Counted from the stretch's first letter, positions 44,589-54,732 are shown. The stretch is DNA of 64,000 nucleotides from Aurantiacibacter atlanticus (GCF_001077815.2 NZ_CP011310.1:744001-808000); one strand, 5' to 3'. Program-made: numbers and translations. Notes: generated by a model not told the origin, from the sequence alone.

Positions 44589-45563
44589 TTACCCTCCTGT
44601 CATCATCGGGAAAATGTCTCTGACCATACGCACACCGGCGGGCAGCATGATCACGCCGATCATCGTGGGCAACATGAACACAACCAGCGGGATGGAAATC
44701 AGCACGGGCAGTCGGTAGGCTTTTTCTTCCGCGCGCATGCGGCGCTTTTCGCGCATCTCTTCGGCATAGACGCGCAAGGTTGCCGATACCGATGTGCCGA
44801 GCTTGTCTGACTGGATAAGCAAGGTCGTGAAGCTGCGAATTTCATCTACGCCGGCAGCATCTGCCATGCGTCTGAAAGCCTCTTCACGTGTGGCGCCAGC
44901 GCGCAATTGCAGGACTGCGGTGCCGAGCAGGGTGGCGACCAGGCGGTGCGATCGGGCAATCTCGCGCGTCACACGGTCAAGGGCGGCCTCGATAGCTAGG
45001 CCCGCTTCCATGCACACCAGCATCAGATCGAGTGCATCGGGAAAACCATTGACCACAGCCTCGCGCCGGCGGTCGGCCTTGGCAGTGATGAAGAGCGATG
45101 GAAGCATCAGGCCCAGAAGGCCGAGAAAGGAACCGATAAGATATATTGCGAAGAACGATGGAGGCTCGGGCCGGGTCAATGCGATGAGAAGATAGATTGC
45201 GGGCAGGATGAATATCAGCGCAAGTCGCGCCAATGTGTAGATCCGCGGCGCTGCTGGGGACGAGAAACCGGCTGAAATCAGTTTTTGCCGCAGACGGCCA
45301 TCCCTGGAATCGCCAAGATGTAGCCCAGTGCGTTCCACCGCATCCGCAATTGAAGCCCATGCGGATTGCTTTTCGTCCCTATATGCCGACAGTCCGGGCG
45401 TTTTGTCCGCCATACTGTCCTGCATCGTCCGCAATTCATTGCGCACCGAAGATCGGCGATCGACAAGCAGGAGCGTTATGAAAACACTCACGACCACAAG
45501 GACGAAAAGCGCCAGCAGAATGGCAGCTTGAAGGACATTGCTGGCGAGGATGTTCTCAAGCAT
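44589..45563 (-). CDS. tadC: Tad pilus inner-membrane platform protein TadC
   Basis: 324-residue type II secretion F-domain protein. A membrane helix near residues 8-33 starts it, two more lie around 117-165, and one near 290-312 ends it. The cytoplasmic T2SSF domain has the FPDALDLMLVCMEAGLAIEAAL motif at about 173-194 and LIQSDKLGTSVSATLRVYAEEMR. It forms the inner-membrane platform with TadB, 1 nt downstream of tadB. Confidence 0.93.
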   Translation of the reverse strand: MLENILASNVLQAAILLALFVLVVVSVFITLLLVDRRSSVRNELRTMQDSMADKTPGLSAYRDEKQSAWASIADAVERTGLHLGDSRDGRLRQKLISAGFSSPAAPRIYTLARLALIFILPAIYLLIALTRPEPPSFFAIYLIGSFLGLLGLMLPSLFITAKADRRREAVVNGFPDALDLMLVCMEAGLAIEAALDRVTREIARSHRLVATLLGTAVLQLRAGATREEAFRRMADAAGVDEIRSFTTLLIQSDKLGTSVSATLRVYAEEMREKRRMRAEEKAYRLPVLISIPLVVFMLPTMIGVIMLPAGVRMVRDIFPMMTGG

Positions 45564-45564
45564 A

Positions 45565-46563
45565 TCAGACCTTTAGATCAACCAGCTTGCGGATCATGAG
45601 AAACCCCAGAAGATACATCACCATCAACAGGATGAAGCCGGTGATGAATGCCGATTCCTGCGCCACGCTGAGATAGAATTCTGGATTGACGAGAAACATT
45701 CCCACGAAGGCGAAAATAGGCAGGGCGGTCAGCAGATAGCCTGTCATCCGCCCTTCTGAGCTGAGCGCGCGCACCTTGAGATAAAGCGATGCCCGTGCAC
45801 GGATCACGACCGAAAGGTTCTGCAGAATTTCGGCAAGGTTGCCGCCCGTTTCATTTTGCACCGTGAGGGAAACGACGAACATGCGGATGTCATCGAGATC
45901 CCAGCGCTCTGCCATTTCACTCAATGCCTCGGTAAGCTCTGCCCCATAGGAAATCTCATCCGAAACAAGGCCGAATTCGCTGCCGATTGGATCTTCCATC
46001 TCCACGGTGAGAATGTTGAGTGCCGAAGCAATCGGATGACCTGCGCGCAAGGCCCGAACAAAAACGTCGAGCGCAATCGGGAATTGCTGTTCGACACGCC
46101 GCCGCCGCCGCGTGGCAATCATCGACAGGAGCATGAATGGCAGCATGAAACCGATGCAGAGTGACAGCACGGCTGAAAGAAGAAGGACACCGGGAGTGGC
46201 CGGAATATCCGAAGTCGCGATTGTCAGCAGGATGATGGCAAGCACAGTTAGCGTAGCTATGCTCATCGCAAACTGGATCTGGACGATAGAGAAGGGCACG
46301 CCAGCAGCAGCAATCGTGCGTTGCAGGGCCAATGCCGGCACGCGGAAAATGGCTGGAACGCCGCGCATTTCCTTCGGCTGGTTCTTGCGCAACATGGCAA
46401 CAATCTGTTCGCGCTCCAGTCCGCGCTTGACGAATGACAGGCGCTTGTTGACCGCGCGGGTGTGGGCCGTGCGTGACCAGCTGAAGTTCAGGACCAATTG
46501 GCTGACAATGAAGACGGAGGCGAAAATCGCCAGAAGCACACCGATACGGATAACCGTGTCCAT
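45565..46563 (-). CDS. tadB: Tad pilus inner-membrane platform protein TadB
   Basis: 332-residue T2SSF-domain protein. N-terminal membrane helix (5-26), two central helices (about 98-150), then the cytoplasmic block FPIALDVFVRALRAGHPIASAL (170-191) and the NETGGNLAEILQNLSVVIR motif, then a C-terminal helical pair. It lies 5 nt after cpaF. Confidence 0.93.
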   Translation of the reverse strand: MDTVIRIGVLLAIFASVFIVSQLVLNFSWSRTAHTRAVNKRLSFVKRGLEREQIVAMLRKNQPKEMRGVPAIFRVPALALQRTIAAAGVPFSIVQIQFAMSIATLTVLAIILLTIATSDIPATPGVLLLSAVLSLCIGFMLPFMLLSMIATRRRRRVEQQFPIALDVFVRALRAGHPIASALNILTVEMEDPIGSEFGLVSDEISYGAELTEALSEMAERWDLDDIRMFVVSLTVQNETGGNLAEILQNLSVVIRARASLYLKVRALSSEGRMTGYLLTALPIFAFVGMFLVNPEFYLSVAQESAFITGFILLMVMYLLGFLMIRKLVDLKV

Positions 46564-46568
46564 GGCAG

Positions 46569-47996
46569 TTAATCCAGTTTCAGATCAGGGCGGAACAGTT
46601 CGGACGGCAGACTGATGCCCGATTGTTGCGCGTGTTCAAGGAACTTGGGCCGAATACCGGTTGCTTCAAAATGGCCGACGACCTGGCCATCATCGGTGCG
46701 GTCTGTGATCTTGAAGCGGAAGATCTCCTGCATCGTGATGACATCGCCTTCCATGCCGGTGATTTCAGAAAGGCTGAGAACCTTGCGTCGCCCGTCTGAA
46801 AGTCGACCTACTTGCAGAACAACATTGATGGCCGAAGCGATTTGCGAGCGGCTGGCCTTCGGCGTGATGTCGATCCCGCTCATCCCGATCATCTGTTCAA
46901 GACGCGAAAGGGCATCGCGCGCGGTATTGGCGTGCACAGTGGTCATGGAACCATCATGGCCCGTGTTCATCGCCTGCAACATGTCGAATGCCTCGCCAGC
47001 GCGTACCTCGCCAACAATGATGCGATCGGGGCGCATGCGCAGCGCGTTCTTGACGAGATCGCGCTGCGTGACTTCGCCGCGTCCCTCAATATTGGGAGGG
47101 CGCGTTTCAAGCCGGGCGACGTGATCCTGTTGCAGTTGCAGCTCAGCGCTGTCCTCAATCGTCACGATGCGCTCACGTTCGTCGATGAAGGACGACATGG
47201 CATTGAGCATTGTCGTCTTGCCCGACCCCGTACCGCCTGAAATCAGCACGTTGCGACGTGACTGGACGACTGCCCGCATGACCTCTGCCATCGCTTCGGG
47301 CATTGAATCCAGTTCTACAAGCCGTTCAATACCGATGCGCTTCTTGGCAAATTTACGGATTGAGAGAAGCGATCCATCTACTGCCAGCGGCGCGACAATC
47401 GCATTGACGCGTGAACCATCCGCCAATCGGGCATCGACGAAGGGTGAGCTTTCGTCGATCCGCCTGCCCACTGCGCTGACGATTTTCTGGATGATGCGCA
47501 TCAAGTGACGCTCATCCTTGAACTCGGTTCGTACCCGGTCGAGCAGGCCAAAGCGTTCGACAAAGACATGCTTGGGACCGTTGACCAGAATATCGGTCAC
47601 GTCTTCATCCTGCAAAAGCGGCTCGAGCGGGCCAAGACCGAACAATTCGTCAAAAATGTCCGAGATCAGATGCTCGCGCTCGCTCCGGTTCAGGACCTCG
47701 TCTTCCTCAACCAGCAATTCTGAAACGATTTCACCGATGCCGCTCTTGAGTTCCTCGGGCAGCATCTTGTCCAGAGCGCTCAGATTAATTCGGTCGAGCA
47801 AGGCCCTGTGGATCGATACCTTGAGTTCGAGCATGCGGTTGTCGCCTTGCCCGGTGCCAAGGATCTTGACGGTTTCACGCTGCTTTTCTGCCAGATCGCC
47901 AACCTGCGCCGGGACTTGGCCCGATGTTTCGGCGGCGATGTCTGCTTGCCTTGGCTGCATATCGGCTTGGCCAGGTCTGGATAGTGACCATTTCAT
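46569..47996 (-). CDS. cpaF: Tad pilus secretion ATPase CpaF/TadA
   Basis: 475-residue hexameric ATPase that powers Flp pilus extension and retraction. N-terminal helical domain to about residue 140; then Walker [10 protein letters not shown] near residue 247, the Asp box with [12 protein letters not shown], Walker B-like [17 protein letters not shown], and a His box containing TVHANT. The start overlaps the cpaE stop by 4 nt. Confidence 0.95.
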   Translation of the reverse strand: MKWSLSRPGQADMQPRQADIAAETSGQVPAQVGDLAEKQRETVKILGTGQGDNRMLELKVSIHRALLDRINLSALDKMLPEELKSGIGEIVSELLVEEDEVLNRSEREHLISDIFDELFGLGPLEPLLQDEDVTDILVNGPKHVFVERFGLLDRVRTEFKDERHLMRIIQKIVSAVGRRIDESSPFVDARLADGSRVNAIVAPLAVDGSLLSIRKFAKKRIGIERLVELDSMPEAMAEVMRAVVQSRRNVLISGGTGSGKTTMLNAMSSFIDERERIVTIEDSAELQLQQDHVARLETRPPNIEGRGEVTQRDLVKNALRMRPDRIIVGEVRAGEAFDMLQAMNTGHDGSMTTVHANTARDALSRLEQMIGMSGIDITPKASRSQIASAINVVLQVGRLSDGRRKVLSLSEITGMEGDVITMQEIFRFKITDRTDDGQVVGHFEATGIRPKFLEHAQQSGISLPSELFRPDLKLD

Positions 47997-49192
47997 GCGG
48001 TTTCTCCGCCAAGAAGCACGGAGAATTTGTTGGCAAGCTGCGCCACATCCTTGGCGAACACGCCTTTGCGGTTCACCTCGGTAACAAGCTTACCTTCATC
48101 CTGCGCCTGGACAAGTTCGGTCTTGTCTTCCCGAATTGCGGCCAGCACATCCTGATTCAGCGTTTCGGCCACATCGTTTAGAGTAATTCTGGCGAAACGG
48201 CTGAGCGAAGCGCGATTGACGATGATGTCCACATGGTCACTGCTGATGCCGACCTCGCGGAACATTTCGAGGTGACGGCGTGTCTGGCGCAGAGGGGTCA
48301 GCGATTGTTCCGTGACCAGCAACAGCCGATCAGAACGGTCAGCAACTGACAGGGACCAATTTGTCCAGGACGATGGCAGGTCAATCAGCAGGATGTCGAA
48401 TTCTGCTCGCGCAAGCTGAATGATGCGATGCACCTGATCAATATCGACTTGCTCGATTGGCAAGATCTCGCTCGGAGCAGCAATGATGAAGATTCCATCG
48501 CGCGCTTTAACCGCAACATTGCGGATCATATCCTGATCAAGCCTGTCCTGCGCTTCCAGCAGATCCAGGACACAGCGCGTGGATTCTATTCCTGTATATG
48601 GCCCGCTCTGCCCCGCCTGAATGTCGAGATCGAGGATGCAGCAGCGCAGGGCCTTTTTGCTGCGACGCACCAGCGCATCGGCCAGATGAACGAGAATGGA
48701 AGTGGCGCCCGAGCGGCCCATTGAGCCGATTACGCAGGCCGTAGGGGCAAGCGCCACGGGCTTGGCCTCGGCCATCTTTGCGCCGACATTGTATATCTCG
48801 GATGCGAGCTCTTCGTTATCAAATGGCAGGGCCACGACATTTGTAATGCCGTGCCGCAAAAGCGTGCGCATAACGCGAATATCGGGATCATTTACAGCCG
48901 CGATAATGGGAAGATCGGGATAGGTGCGGCGGACAAATTCCAGCCGCGAAAGTGTCGCAAATTCCGATGCGTCGACTTCAAGCACAAGCAGTTCCGCTTC
49001 GTGCAGGCTGGCCGGTTCCAGGGAAGCATTTGCCGGAACGGGAACGAATTGCACATTTTCAGCTGGCAAGGCGTTGCCGCTGCCGATTCTGGAAATCCAG
49101 CTATCGTTGGCAATAACGATTGTCTGCGGCGCCTGACCGACCGCGCTATCGGGTGAGAGTTTCAAGATATCCTTCATGTCGGTTTCGCTCAA
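47993..49192 (-). CDS. cpaE: Tad pilus localisation protein CpaE/TadZ
   Basis: 399-residue ParA/MinD-like protein that places the pilus machine at a pole. An N-terminal receiver-like domain (about 25-150: TIVIANDSWISRIGSGN and DLPIIAAVNDPDIRVMRTLL) is followed by the MinD-like fold. The P-loop reads GSMGRSGATS (near 162), with no Walker Lys, as in many CpaE proteins, so nucleotide hydrolysis is doubtful. DLDIQAGQSG and LIDLPSSWTNW supply the other motifs. 4 nt overlaps join it to tadE and cpaF. Confidence 0.9.
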   Translation of the reverse strand: MSETDMKDILKLSPDSAVGQAPQTIVIANDSWISRIGSGNALPAENVQFVPVPANASLEPASLHEAELLVLEVDASEFATLSRLEFVRRTYPDLPIIAAVNDPDIRVMRTLLRHGITNVVALPFDNEELASEIYNVGAKMAEAKPVALAPTACVIGSMGRSGATSILVHLADALVRRSKKALRCCILDLDIQAGQSGPYTGIESTRCVLDLLEAQDRLDQDMIRNVAVKARDGIFIIAAPSEILPIEQVDIDQVHRIIQLARAEFDILLIDLPSSWTNWSLSVADRSDRLLLVTEQSLTPLRQTRRHLEMFREVGISSDHVDIIVNRASLSRFARITLNDVAETLNQDVLAAIREDKTELVQAQDEGKLVTEVNRKGVFAKDVAQLANKFSVLLGGETA

Positions 49193-49815
49193 TTCCCACC
49201 TCTGCCCAGACCATCTTCCATTGTGAGCGAATGGCTGGTTCCTGGAAGCCCCAGATCACGCAATGTGCCAAGACTGAGCGGTTTGAAGGGGAGTGATTGC
49301 ACGGTGATAGTGACGATCGGATCGACGTCCGATCCGTTGGGGTCACCCGCATATCCTAGGCCCGACCAGCTATAATCGACCCTCACACTGTCCGCTCCGA
49401 TTCCGCCATATTGGCTGTTCATGCGGACAACGATATCGTCAAAAGCCTGCTGGCCATTTGCCGATACCGTGGTTGGAAATGCGCAGGAGCCGCCTTGCGC
49501 GCATGCGCAGGAAACCGTGCCGCCGGTGGAGGTGCAGGTGACTCCCGGAAAGCTGGATTGCGGGACGACATCGCCCTGCGGAATATTGCCGCTGACAGCG
49601 AAAGAGTAATCATAAAGGCCGCTTGGAATCATGTCCGTGACCACGGCAAGACGAGTGCCCATTTGCGTGGCCTTTTCGACCTGGCCGACATTCCACATAT
49701 AGCGGCCGACATCGATTGTCCCGAGCAGCAGCAGCAGGAGGAGCGGCAGGACGAGCGCGAATTCCGCTGCCGATGCGGCGCGATTATCACGCAGCAGGGT
49801 TTTAAATCCGTTCAT
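49189..49815 (-). CDS. TadE-like minor pseudopilin (copy 1)
   Basis: 208-residue protein with the TadE N-terminus: NRAASAAEFALVLPLLLLLLLG (11-32) as membrane/pseudopilin helix, with the cleavage-site-like AAEFAL. The globular part has a cluster of Cys (GVTCTSTGGTVSCACAQGGSC, residues near 90-110) likely paired in disulfides in the periplasm. It overlaps the second TadE by 4 nt. Confidence 0.87.
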   Translation of the reverse strand: MNGFKTLLRDNRAASAAEFALVLPLLLLLLLGTIDVGRYMWNVGQVEKATQMGTRLAVVTDMIPSGLYDYSFAVSGNIPQGDVVPQSSFPGVTCTSTGGTVSCACAQGGSCAFPTTVSANGQQAFDDIVVRMNSQYGGIGADSVRVDYSWSGLGYAGDPNGSDVDPIVTITVQSLPFKPLSLGTLRDLGLPGTSHSLTMEDGLGRGGN

Positions 49816-50342
49816 AGACCGGCCACCGCTGCCTGCGCCTGTGCCACGACATCGATATTGCCGACATCAAAACCAAGCATGCCGAGAATAGGCGTATAAT
49901 CGAAGCGGGTGGACACCGTCACAATGGGCGCGGCGCCATCTTCCAATGTACGATACAGGCCGGTGCCATATCCGCTGTCACAACTAACCGTGATTGTGAT
50001 ATCGCCGGCTTCCCAATCTGCGATACGAGAGTTGGTGCCATCAACCGTTCCCGAAAGCGTAACATTCCTAATCTGCGTTTGCATGGCTGCGGCGGTCGGA
50101 CCTGTGGCAGGGTCTCTTAACGCCCCTGTTCCGGAACAGTCGAAATATGCAAATCTGTTACGCGAGGCATAGCGTGCGCCTTCGCGGACATATTTGATCG
50201 CCTTGTGCTCAGTCTGGAAATAATAGCCTGCTTCCATGGTGGTGAACAGCAAGGCAAAGGCCATGGGCAGGATCAGTGCCATTTCCACCGCTGCGGCAGC
50301 GCGCGTGTCGCGGATCGCGCGATGGATGATCCCGATCATCAC
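49812..50342 (-). CDS. TadE-like minor pseudopilin (copy 2)
   Basis: 176-residue TadE/F-type protein: TRAAAAVEMALILPMAFALL (12-31) forms the membrane helix with a conserved Glu. It lies between tadG and the first TadE with 4 nt overlaps on both sides. Minor pseudopilins of this type are thought to prime pilus assembly. Confidence 0.87.
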   Translation of the reverse strand: MMIGIIHRAIRDTRAAAAVEMALILPMAFALLFTTMEAGYYFQTEHKAIKYVREGARYASRNRFAYFDCSGTGALRDPATGPTAAAMQTQIRNVTLSGTVDGTNSRIADWEAGDITITVSCDSGYGTGLYRTLEDGAAPIVTVSTRFDYTPILGMLGFDVGNIDVVAQAQAAVAGL

Positions 50343-52018
50343 TCGATCAACCTTGGCAGATCACGGCGGATGGTTTGCGCGGAAGAGCCATTGTCGCCGC
50401 CAATATCGGTGCGTCCGATGACTTCGGCATAAACGTCGAAGGCTTCGGTGTAGGTAACATTGCAGCCGTTACCGCTCTGGCATCTCTTCCTGGCAATAGC
50501 CGGCTCGACCATGAAGACATCGATCCAGCTGCCGACTGCAAGTTCTCTGTTATTAAGGTTGTTATGGCCCGTGCCTGTGGTCAGTGCGGTGCAGTTCAAA
50601 ACCGCTACGCTCAGCCTGCGCCGGTCTGACTGCGACCCAGGGACCAGTCCATAAGGAGAATTGGGCAGCGCCAGCGAACGGCCTGGTTGCGGCTGGGCAT
50701 AGGCATAAGTGTTACCGCTCACATTTTTGGCTATGCCGGGAAGTGTGCCTGCAACCATTTGATCGGCTTCCCACCGATAAACCTGATAGCGGGTCGGATA
50801 ACCTTTTGGCTGCGCTCCGTAAGTCAGGGCCGAAACCTGACCTGCATAATTCGCCCCGAAATTGGACAGCCAATAGGCGTTGATGTCCCAGTCTCCCGTT
50901 CCCATCCGTGCGCTTTGACCGCCATTGTGGGCTGCGCAATCGCCGTCATTGTTCCACGCATGACAAAGGTCGCGCGGGTGCCCCATGATGGCGGGCGCGG
51001 CCGTAGCTCCGAAAAGAGTGGCATATGTCGCCGTCGATGTCGGTCGATAGGCGTTGAGATGCGCATTTGCAGCCGACCCGGCCTGATAGACGCTCCAATT
51101 GCTGTTGTTCTGCTGCCTGACAAAATCCTTGCGCACATTGACTGACGGGGAGCAGGTGCCGCTGATACCGTTGATAGATGGGCAATTATTGCCATTTCCG
51201 GGCAGATCGAACCTTGTGTTGATTGCGTCCATCACGCTAGCGTTGAGACCGTTCTTGACCTCTACTCCGTCAACAGCCGTGCAATCGCCACCGCGCACGT
51301 CCCAGCCGAGCGCGGCCTTAAGGCCATTCGCTCCGGTTCCGAAGCTGGTTTCGAGAAAACCGAAGGCACCTGGCTCATAGGATTCATTGCCGACCAGCTT
51401 GACGCCTGCACCAATATTGTTGTCGACATCGAATTCCAGATAGGGATCGGTGTTGTTCGAAGGTTCGGTCGGATTGCAGATCATCAGCGGAGGAACACGG
51501 CAAATTGCGGTTCCAAGACCGGCAAGCGCCTGGCCGCGCGCAGGGCTTTCTATCAAGCCGCCAATCGCAGTGAAACTGTAGCGGGCAGACCTTTGGTCCA
51601 CGATGACTTCAACGAAGCGTGCACTCTCGTCCGTGGCCGCGACACTCGTCTTGGCTGAATCCTCATAGAATGTAATACCGTTGAAGGATCCGCAGGAGTC
51701 ATCCGCAATGCTGATAGTTGTGCCGCCGTTGACCGTGACAGCATTGCCCATAGAATCATTGGATAACAGTGTGATATTGCGGAGCAGTTCTACCGCCGCA
51801 TTCCCGGCGCGGGCGCATGCGCCGTCGGTTTTGTCGAGTTGTGTCACACCGGCAAGCGCTGCCTGATCTGCCGCAGTCTGCATTTCGGAATCAAGCGACA
51901 TGATGCGATTGTAATCGAACGCCGCACCCGCCACGATGATCAAACCCGTTATCGCGATCGCATAGGTCGCTGCAACCGCACCGCTCTGATCTTGAAGATA
52001 GGTTGATCTGCGAGACAT
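50339..52018 (-). CDS. TadG-like pilus assembly protein
   Basis: 559-residue protein with the TadG N-terminus (SGAVAATYAIAITGLIIVAG, residues 12-31) as a membrane anchor and pseudopilin-like helix. It continues into a periplasmic region with many N, G, T and Cys residues, and no von Willebrand domain motif (DxSxS) could be located. The start at 52018 lies 14 nt after the stop of the short lipoprotein gene. Confidence 0.85.
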   Translation of the reverse strand: MSRRSTYLQDQSGAVAATYAIAITGLIIVAGAAFDYNRIMSLDSEMQTAADQAALAGVTQLDKTDGACARAGNAAVELLRNITLLSNDSMGNAVTVNGGTTISIADDSCGSFNGITFYEDSAKTSVAATDESARFVEVIVDQRSARYSFTAIGGLIESPARGQALAGLGTAICRVPPLMICNPTEPSNNTDPYLEFDVDNNIGAGVKLVGNESYEPGAFGFLETSFGTGANGLKAALGWDVRGGDCTAVDGVEVKNGLNASVMDAINTRFDLPGNGNNCPSINGISGTCSPSVNVRKDFVRQQNNSNWSVYQAGSAANAHLNAYRPTSTATYATLFGATAAPAIMGHPRDLCHAWNNDGDCAAHNGGQSARMGTGDWDINAYWLSNFGANYAGQVSALTYGAQPKGYPTRYQVYRWEADQMVAGTLPGIAKNVSGNTYAYAQPQPGRSLALPNSPYGLVPGSQSDRRRLSVAVLNCTALTTGTGHNNLNNRELAVGSWIDVFMVEPAIARKRCQSGNGCNVTYTEAFDVYAEVIGRTDIGGDNGSSAQTIRRDLPRLIE

Positions 52019-52032
52019 GGTGCTGACTCCTC

Positions 52033-52323
52033 TTAAATCCCTCCGCCGCCGCCGCTGCCAATAGACGTCGTGTCTTCGCGCTGAGGCTGCACGACCTGAC
52101 GATCACGATAGCGCTGGACCGCCGCTGCAACCTGCGCTGCGCTGGTCACCATCGGCGCTGCGTAAACAGGATCTGGATTGACGACCATCGCGGCAAAAGT
52201 CTGGCGATTAGCTTCGCCGAACGCCTCTGGATCATACATGCCCGATTTCACCCCGTGGGTGCCGGCGCATGCGGCCAGCGTGCTGGCGAGCGCTGCTGCG
52301 GTAATGGCGGCTTTAATATTCAT
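52033..52323 (-). CDS. Short CpaD-like lipoprotein
   Basis: 96-residue lipoprotein (lipobox ALAAC-type, LAACAG near residue 19). The rest contains FGEANRQTFAAMVVNPDPV followed by AAVQRYRDRQ, reading like the C-terminal end of CpaD (pattern GxAxxxNLAAMVADPxDL then a YRxGK region). Ordinary CpaD proteins are about twice as long. A GGAGGG ribosome site lies inside the end of cpaC, whose stop overlaps this start by 11 nt. It occupies the usual cpaD place after the secretin gene. Confidence 0.7.
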   Translation of the reverse strand: MNIKAAITAAALASTLAACAGTHGVKSGMYDPEAFGEANRQTFAAMVVNPDPVYAAPMVTSAAQVAAAVQRYRDRQVVQPQREDTTSIGSGGGGGI

Positions 52324-53749
52324 AATCCGATCCCTCCACCTGATTGGCTTCCACGCTCGGGGTGGAAGGCGCGAGTTCCTGCGGCTGATAGACGTCGCCG
52401 TTCAGGAGCACATCGGCTGCGGGCGGCGATGGCACGCGGTCAGTCGGCAGGCGAACCTGATCCGGCCTGATCGGCTGGACCAGTCTTGGCGTGACCACAA
52501 TCAGCAATTCGGTTTCACCACGCTGGTAGCTGCTCGACCGGAACAGGGAACCAAGAATCGGAATAGAGCCGAGTAGTGGCAATTGCCGTACCGAGGTCTG
52601 CGTTTCATCACGCAGCAGGCCGGCGATCGCGAAGCTTTCTCCATCCCGCAACTCCACTGTGGTCCGTGCGCGCCGTGTCTGCAATCCGGGAACGGTCAGA
52701 CCATTGACGGTGACCGATGCACTTGGGTCGATGGAGCTGACTTCCGGCTCCACCACCAGATTGATGACATTGCCGCCAAGCACGGTCGGGGTGAAGGCAA
52801 GGCTGACGCCGAATGGCTTGAACAGGACGGTTATGGCATTTCCGCCGTCGCCGCCGCTGTTACCTTGCGATACTGGCACGGGGAATTCCCCACCCGCGAG
52901 AAAAGAGGCGCTTTCGCCCGACAGCGCGACCAGCGTCGGTTCCGCCAGTGTGCGCGACAGGCCATTGCGTTCCAATGTGTCGAGATAGGCTTCGATGCTG
53001 ACATCGCCCAATTCGAACAATGCACCGAAGACGCCGAAGGAATCGGTGATTGCGCCGATAACAGGGGTCGCCGAGCCATCGATACCCGGCACCAGACTTG
53101 CGCCTTCGCCAACCGCCGCGCGGAAATCGCCATCACTATCGAAACCAAAGCCGCTTATGCCAAGTTCTTCGCCAATGGTGCGGCTGACTTCGGCAAAACG
53201 CACTTCCAGCATGATTTGCTGGCTGGCGCCGATGCCGAGAAGGTTGATAACGCTTTCACCGGCATAGGCAGTAGCTAACCTCGCCGCCTGGTCAGCCGCG
53301 CCCGGATTATTCACCGTGCCCGATAGCACGATAGAGCCGTTCGAAAGAGTAACGTCGATGGGGTGTTCTGGCAGCAAAGCGCCAAGCTGGCGACGCATGC
53401 CATCGACATCGGGACCGACCGACACATCCATCACCGCAATCACGCGATTGTTGTGATCATACAGCGTGAGGCTGGTGGTCCCCATGGACTTTCCCAGGAC
53501 ATAGATCGAGCGATCCGAAATCGGCAATACATCTGCAATTTCGGCATTGCCGATCATCGCGCGTTCTATACGATCGCCGGTGGTCACCACCTGACTTTTG
53601 TTGATGGGAACGATCAATTCACCAGCGTGCAGGCCGTGATCATTCTGCATCTGTGCAGCAGCTGGCATTGCGGCGACCGGAGCGACCGCAGCAGCGATCA
53701 CCATAGCCAGTGCGCGGAGTGGCGTGGAAGAAGATTTCAACTTGCTCAT
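52313..53749 (-). CDS. cpaC: Tad pilus secretin CpaC/RcpA
   Basis: 478-residue outer-membrane secretin. The start is the ATG at 53749 (GGGGACGTTGATC upstream); the frame also has an upstream TTG. The signal peptide covers about residues 10-34 (ALAMVIAAAVAPVAAMPAAAQ). The N-terminal pilus-type domain (LIVPINKSQVVTTGDRIERA) and a BON-like stretch precede the secretin core, with LAGGEFPVPVSQG and VEPEVSSIDPSASV, and the C-terminal ETELLIVVTPRLVQPI. It overlaps the CpaB end by none but follows within 2 nt. Confidence 0.94.
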   Translation of the reverse strand: MSKLKSSSTPLRALAMVIAAAVAPVAAMPAAAQMQNDHGLHAGELIVPINKSQVVTTGDRIERAMIGNAEIADVLPISDRSIYVLGKSMGTTSLTLYDHNNRVIAVMDVSVGPDVDGMRRQLGALLPEHPIDVTLSNGSIVLSGTVNNPGAADQAARLATAYAGESVINLLGIGASQQIMLEVRFAEVSRTIGEELGISGFGFDSDGDFRAAVGEGASLVPGIDGSATPVIGAITDSFGVFGALFELGDVSIEAYLDTLERNGLSRTLAEPTLVALSGESASFLAGGEFPVPVSQGNSGGDGGNAITVLFKPFGVSLAFTPTVLGGNVINLVVEPEVSSIDPSASVTVNGLTVPGLQTRRARTTVELRDGESFAIAGLLRDETQTSVRQLPLLGSIPILGSLFRSSSYQRGETELLIVVTPRLVQPIRPDQVRLPTDRVPSPPAADVLLNGDVYQPQELAPSTPSVEANQVEGSDYEY

Positions 53750-53751
53750 GA

Positions 53752-54690
53752 TCAACGTCCCCTGAACCTGCCGACCGGATATTCGGTCGATTCCGTACCG
53801 CGAATGACCGACATGGTCGGGCCGGTATGAAGGGGCGGCGCGGGCGGTCCTGATGCTTGCTGCGGACCATCGGCATAGCCCGGCGGCGCAAAGATGAATT
53901 GCGGGGAAGCCGGCGCACTATTTGCGGACGGCGCGGTGCGCTGGCCGGCAAGATAAATGCTGGGATCGCCAAGATCACGCGATGTCACGGTGAGCATCGG
54001 CCCCGGTTCCTGATTTTCGACATTCCGCAGCGCCATGGTGAGCTGCCCTAGCCGGTTGGCGAGAACCAGCTTCTGCGCGCCGAATTGATCGACCTGAAGC
54101 ACAGCCGTGCTGCCGACAGCAGGATCGGTCGCATCTTCGCTAGCGACCTGATCAACCGCAAGGACCTGCACCCCTTCCATGATGACATCGGTCATCAGAT
54201 CATCCGCGCCAGCTCCGAGGCCCGGAATCTGGCGGGTAAGGAATATGTCCACGGTGTCATTGGGCCTGACAAAGCCCGAAACACCGCTGACGGCAGTCAC
54301 CGGAATGGAAATGGCGCGCATGCCCTCGGGAAGGATTGCGGAAAGCACCGCGCGTCCACCTGCGCCGCTGACCTTGTCGGCAAGGATGGGTTCGCCCGGA
54401 ACAATGGGGCGCAGCGCCACGCGGCCGCCCATCATCGCATCTTCCATGCTGTTGAATGACCCCGCCGGAACGGAGCCGGCGGGGAAATTCTGCATGCGCA
54501 GATTTTCAGTGGTGAGAGGGGAGCCGAATTGGAGCGGCTGGGTCGCAACAACTATGCGGGAAAGTTGCTGTTCCTGAGCGACACGTTCTTGTTGATTCTC
54601 AACGCCGGAAAACCAGGCATTGGCCAAGACTACGGCAATAATGCCCAGAACAACAGCTATTGCTAAAATCGCGAGATTACGCGGCCCCAT
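53752..54690 (-). CDS. cpaB: Tad pilus assembly protein CpaB/RcpC
   Basis: 312-residue periplasmic protein with one N-terminal membrane helix (LAILAIAVVLGIIAVVLA, 5-22). A SAF domain follows (about 45-115: RIVVATQPLQFGSPLTTENL and LRPIVPGEPILADKVSG). The middle has the RcpC-type NDTVDIFLTRQIPG and a proline-rich C-terminus. GGGGGGAAAGTC precedes the ATG. It heads the cpa/tad operon downstream of the pilin terminator. Confidence 0.92.
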   Translation of the reverse strand: MGPRNLAILAIAVVLGIIAVVLANAWFSGVENQQERVAQEQQLSRIVVATQPLQFGSPLTTENLRMQNFPAGSVPAGSFNSMEDAMMGGRVALRPIVPGEPILADKVSGAGGRAVLSAILPEGMRAISIPVTAVSGVSGFVRPNDTVDIFLTRQIPGLGAGADDLMTDVIMEGVQVLAVDQVASEDATDPAVGSTAVLQVDQFGAQKLVLANRLGQLTMALRNVENQEPGPMLTVTSRDLGDPSIYLAGQRTAPSANSAPASPQFIFAPPGYADGPQQASGPPAPPLHTGPTMSVIRGTESTEYPVGRFRGR

Positions 54691-54732
54691 GACTTTCCCC
54701 CCAGAAAGTTTATTGTCCGATAACTATAGACG

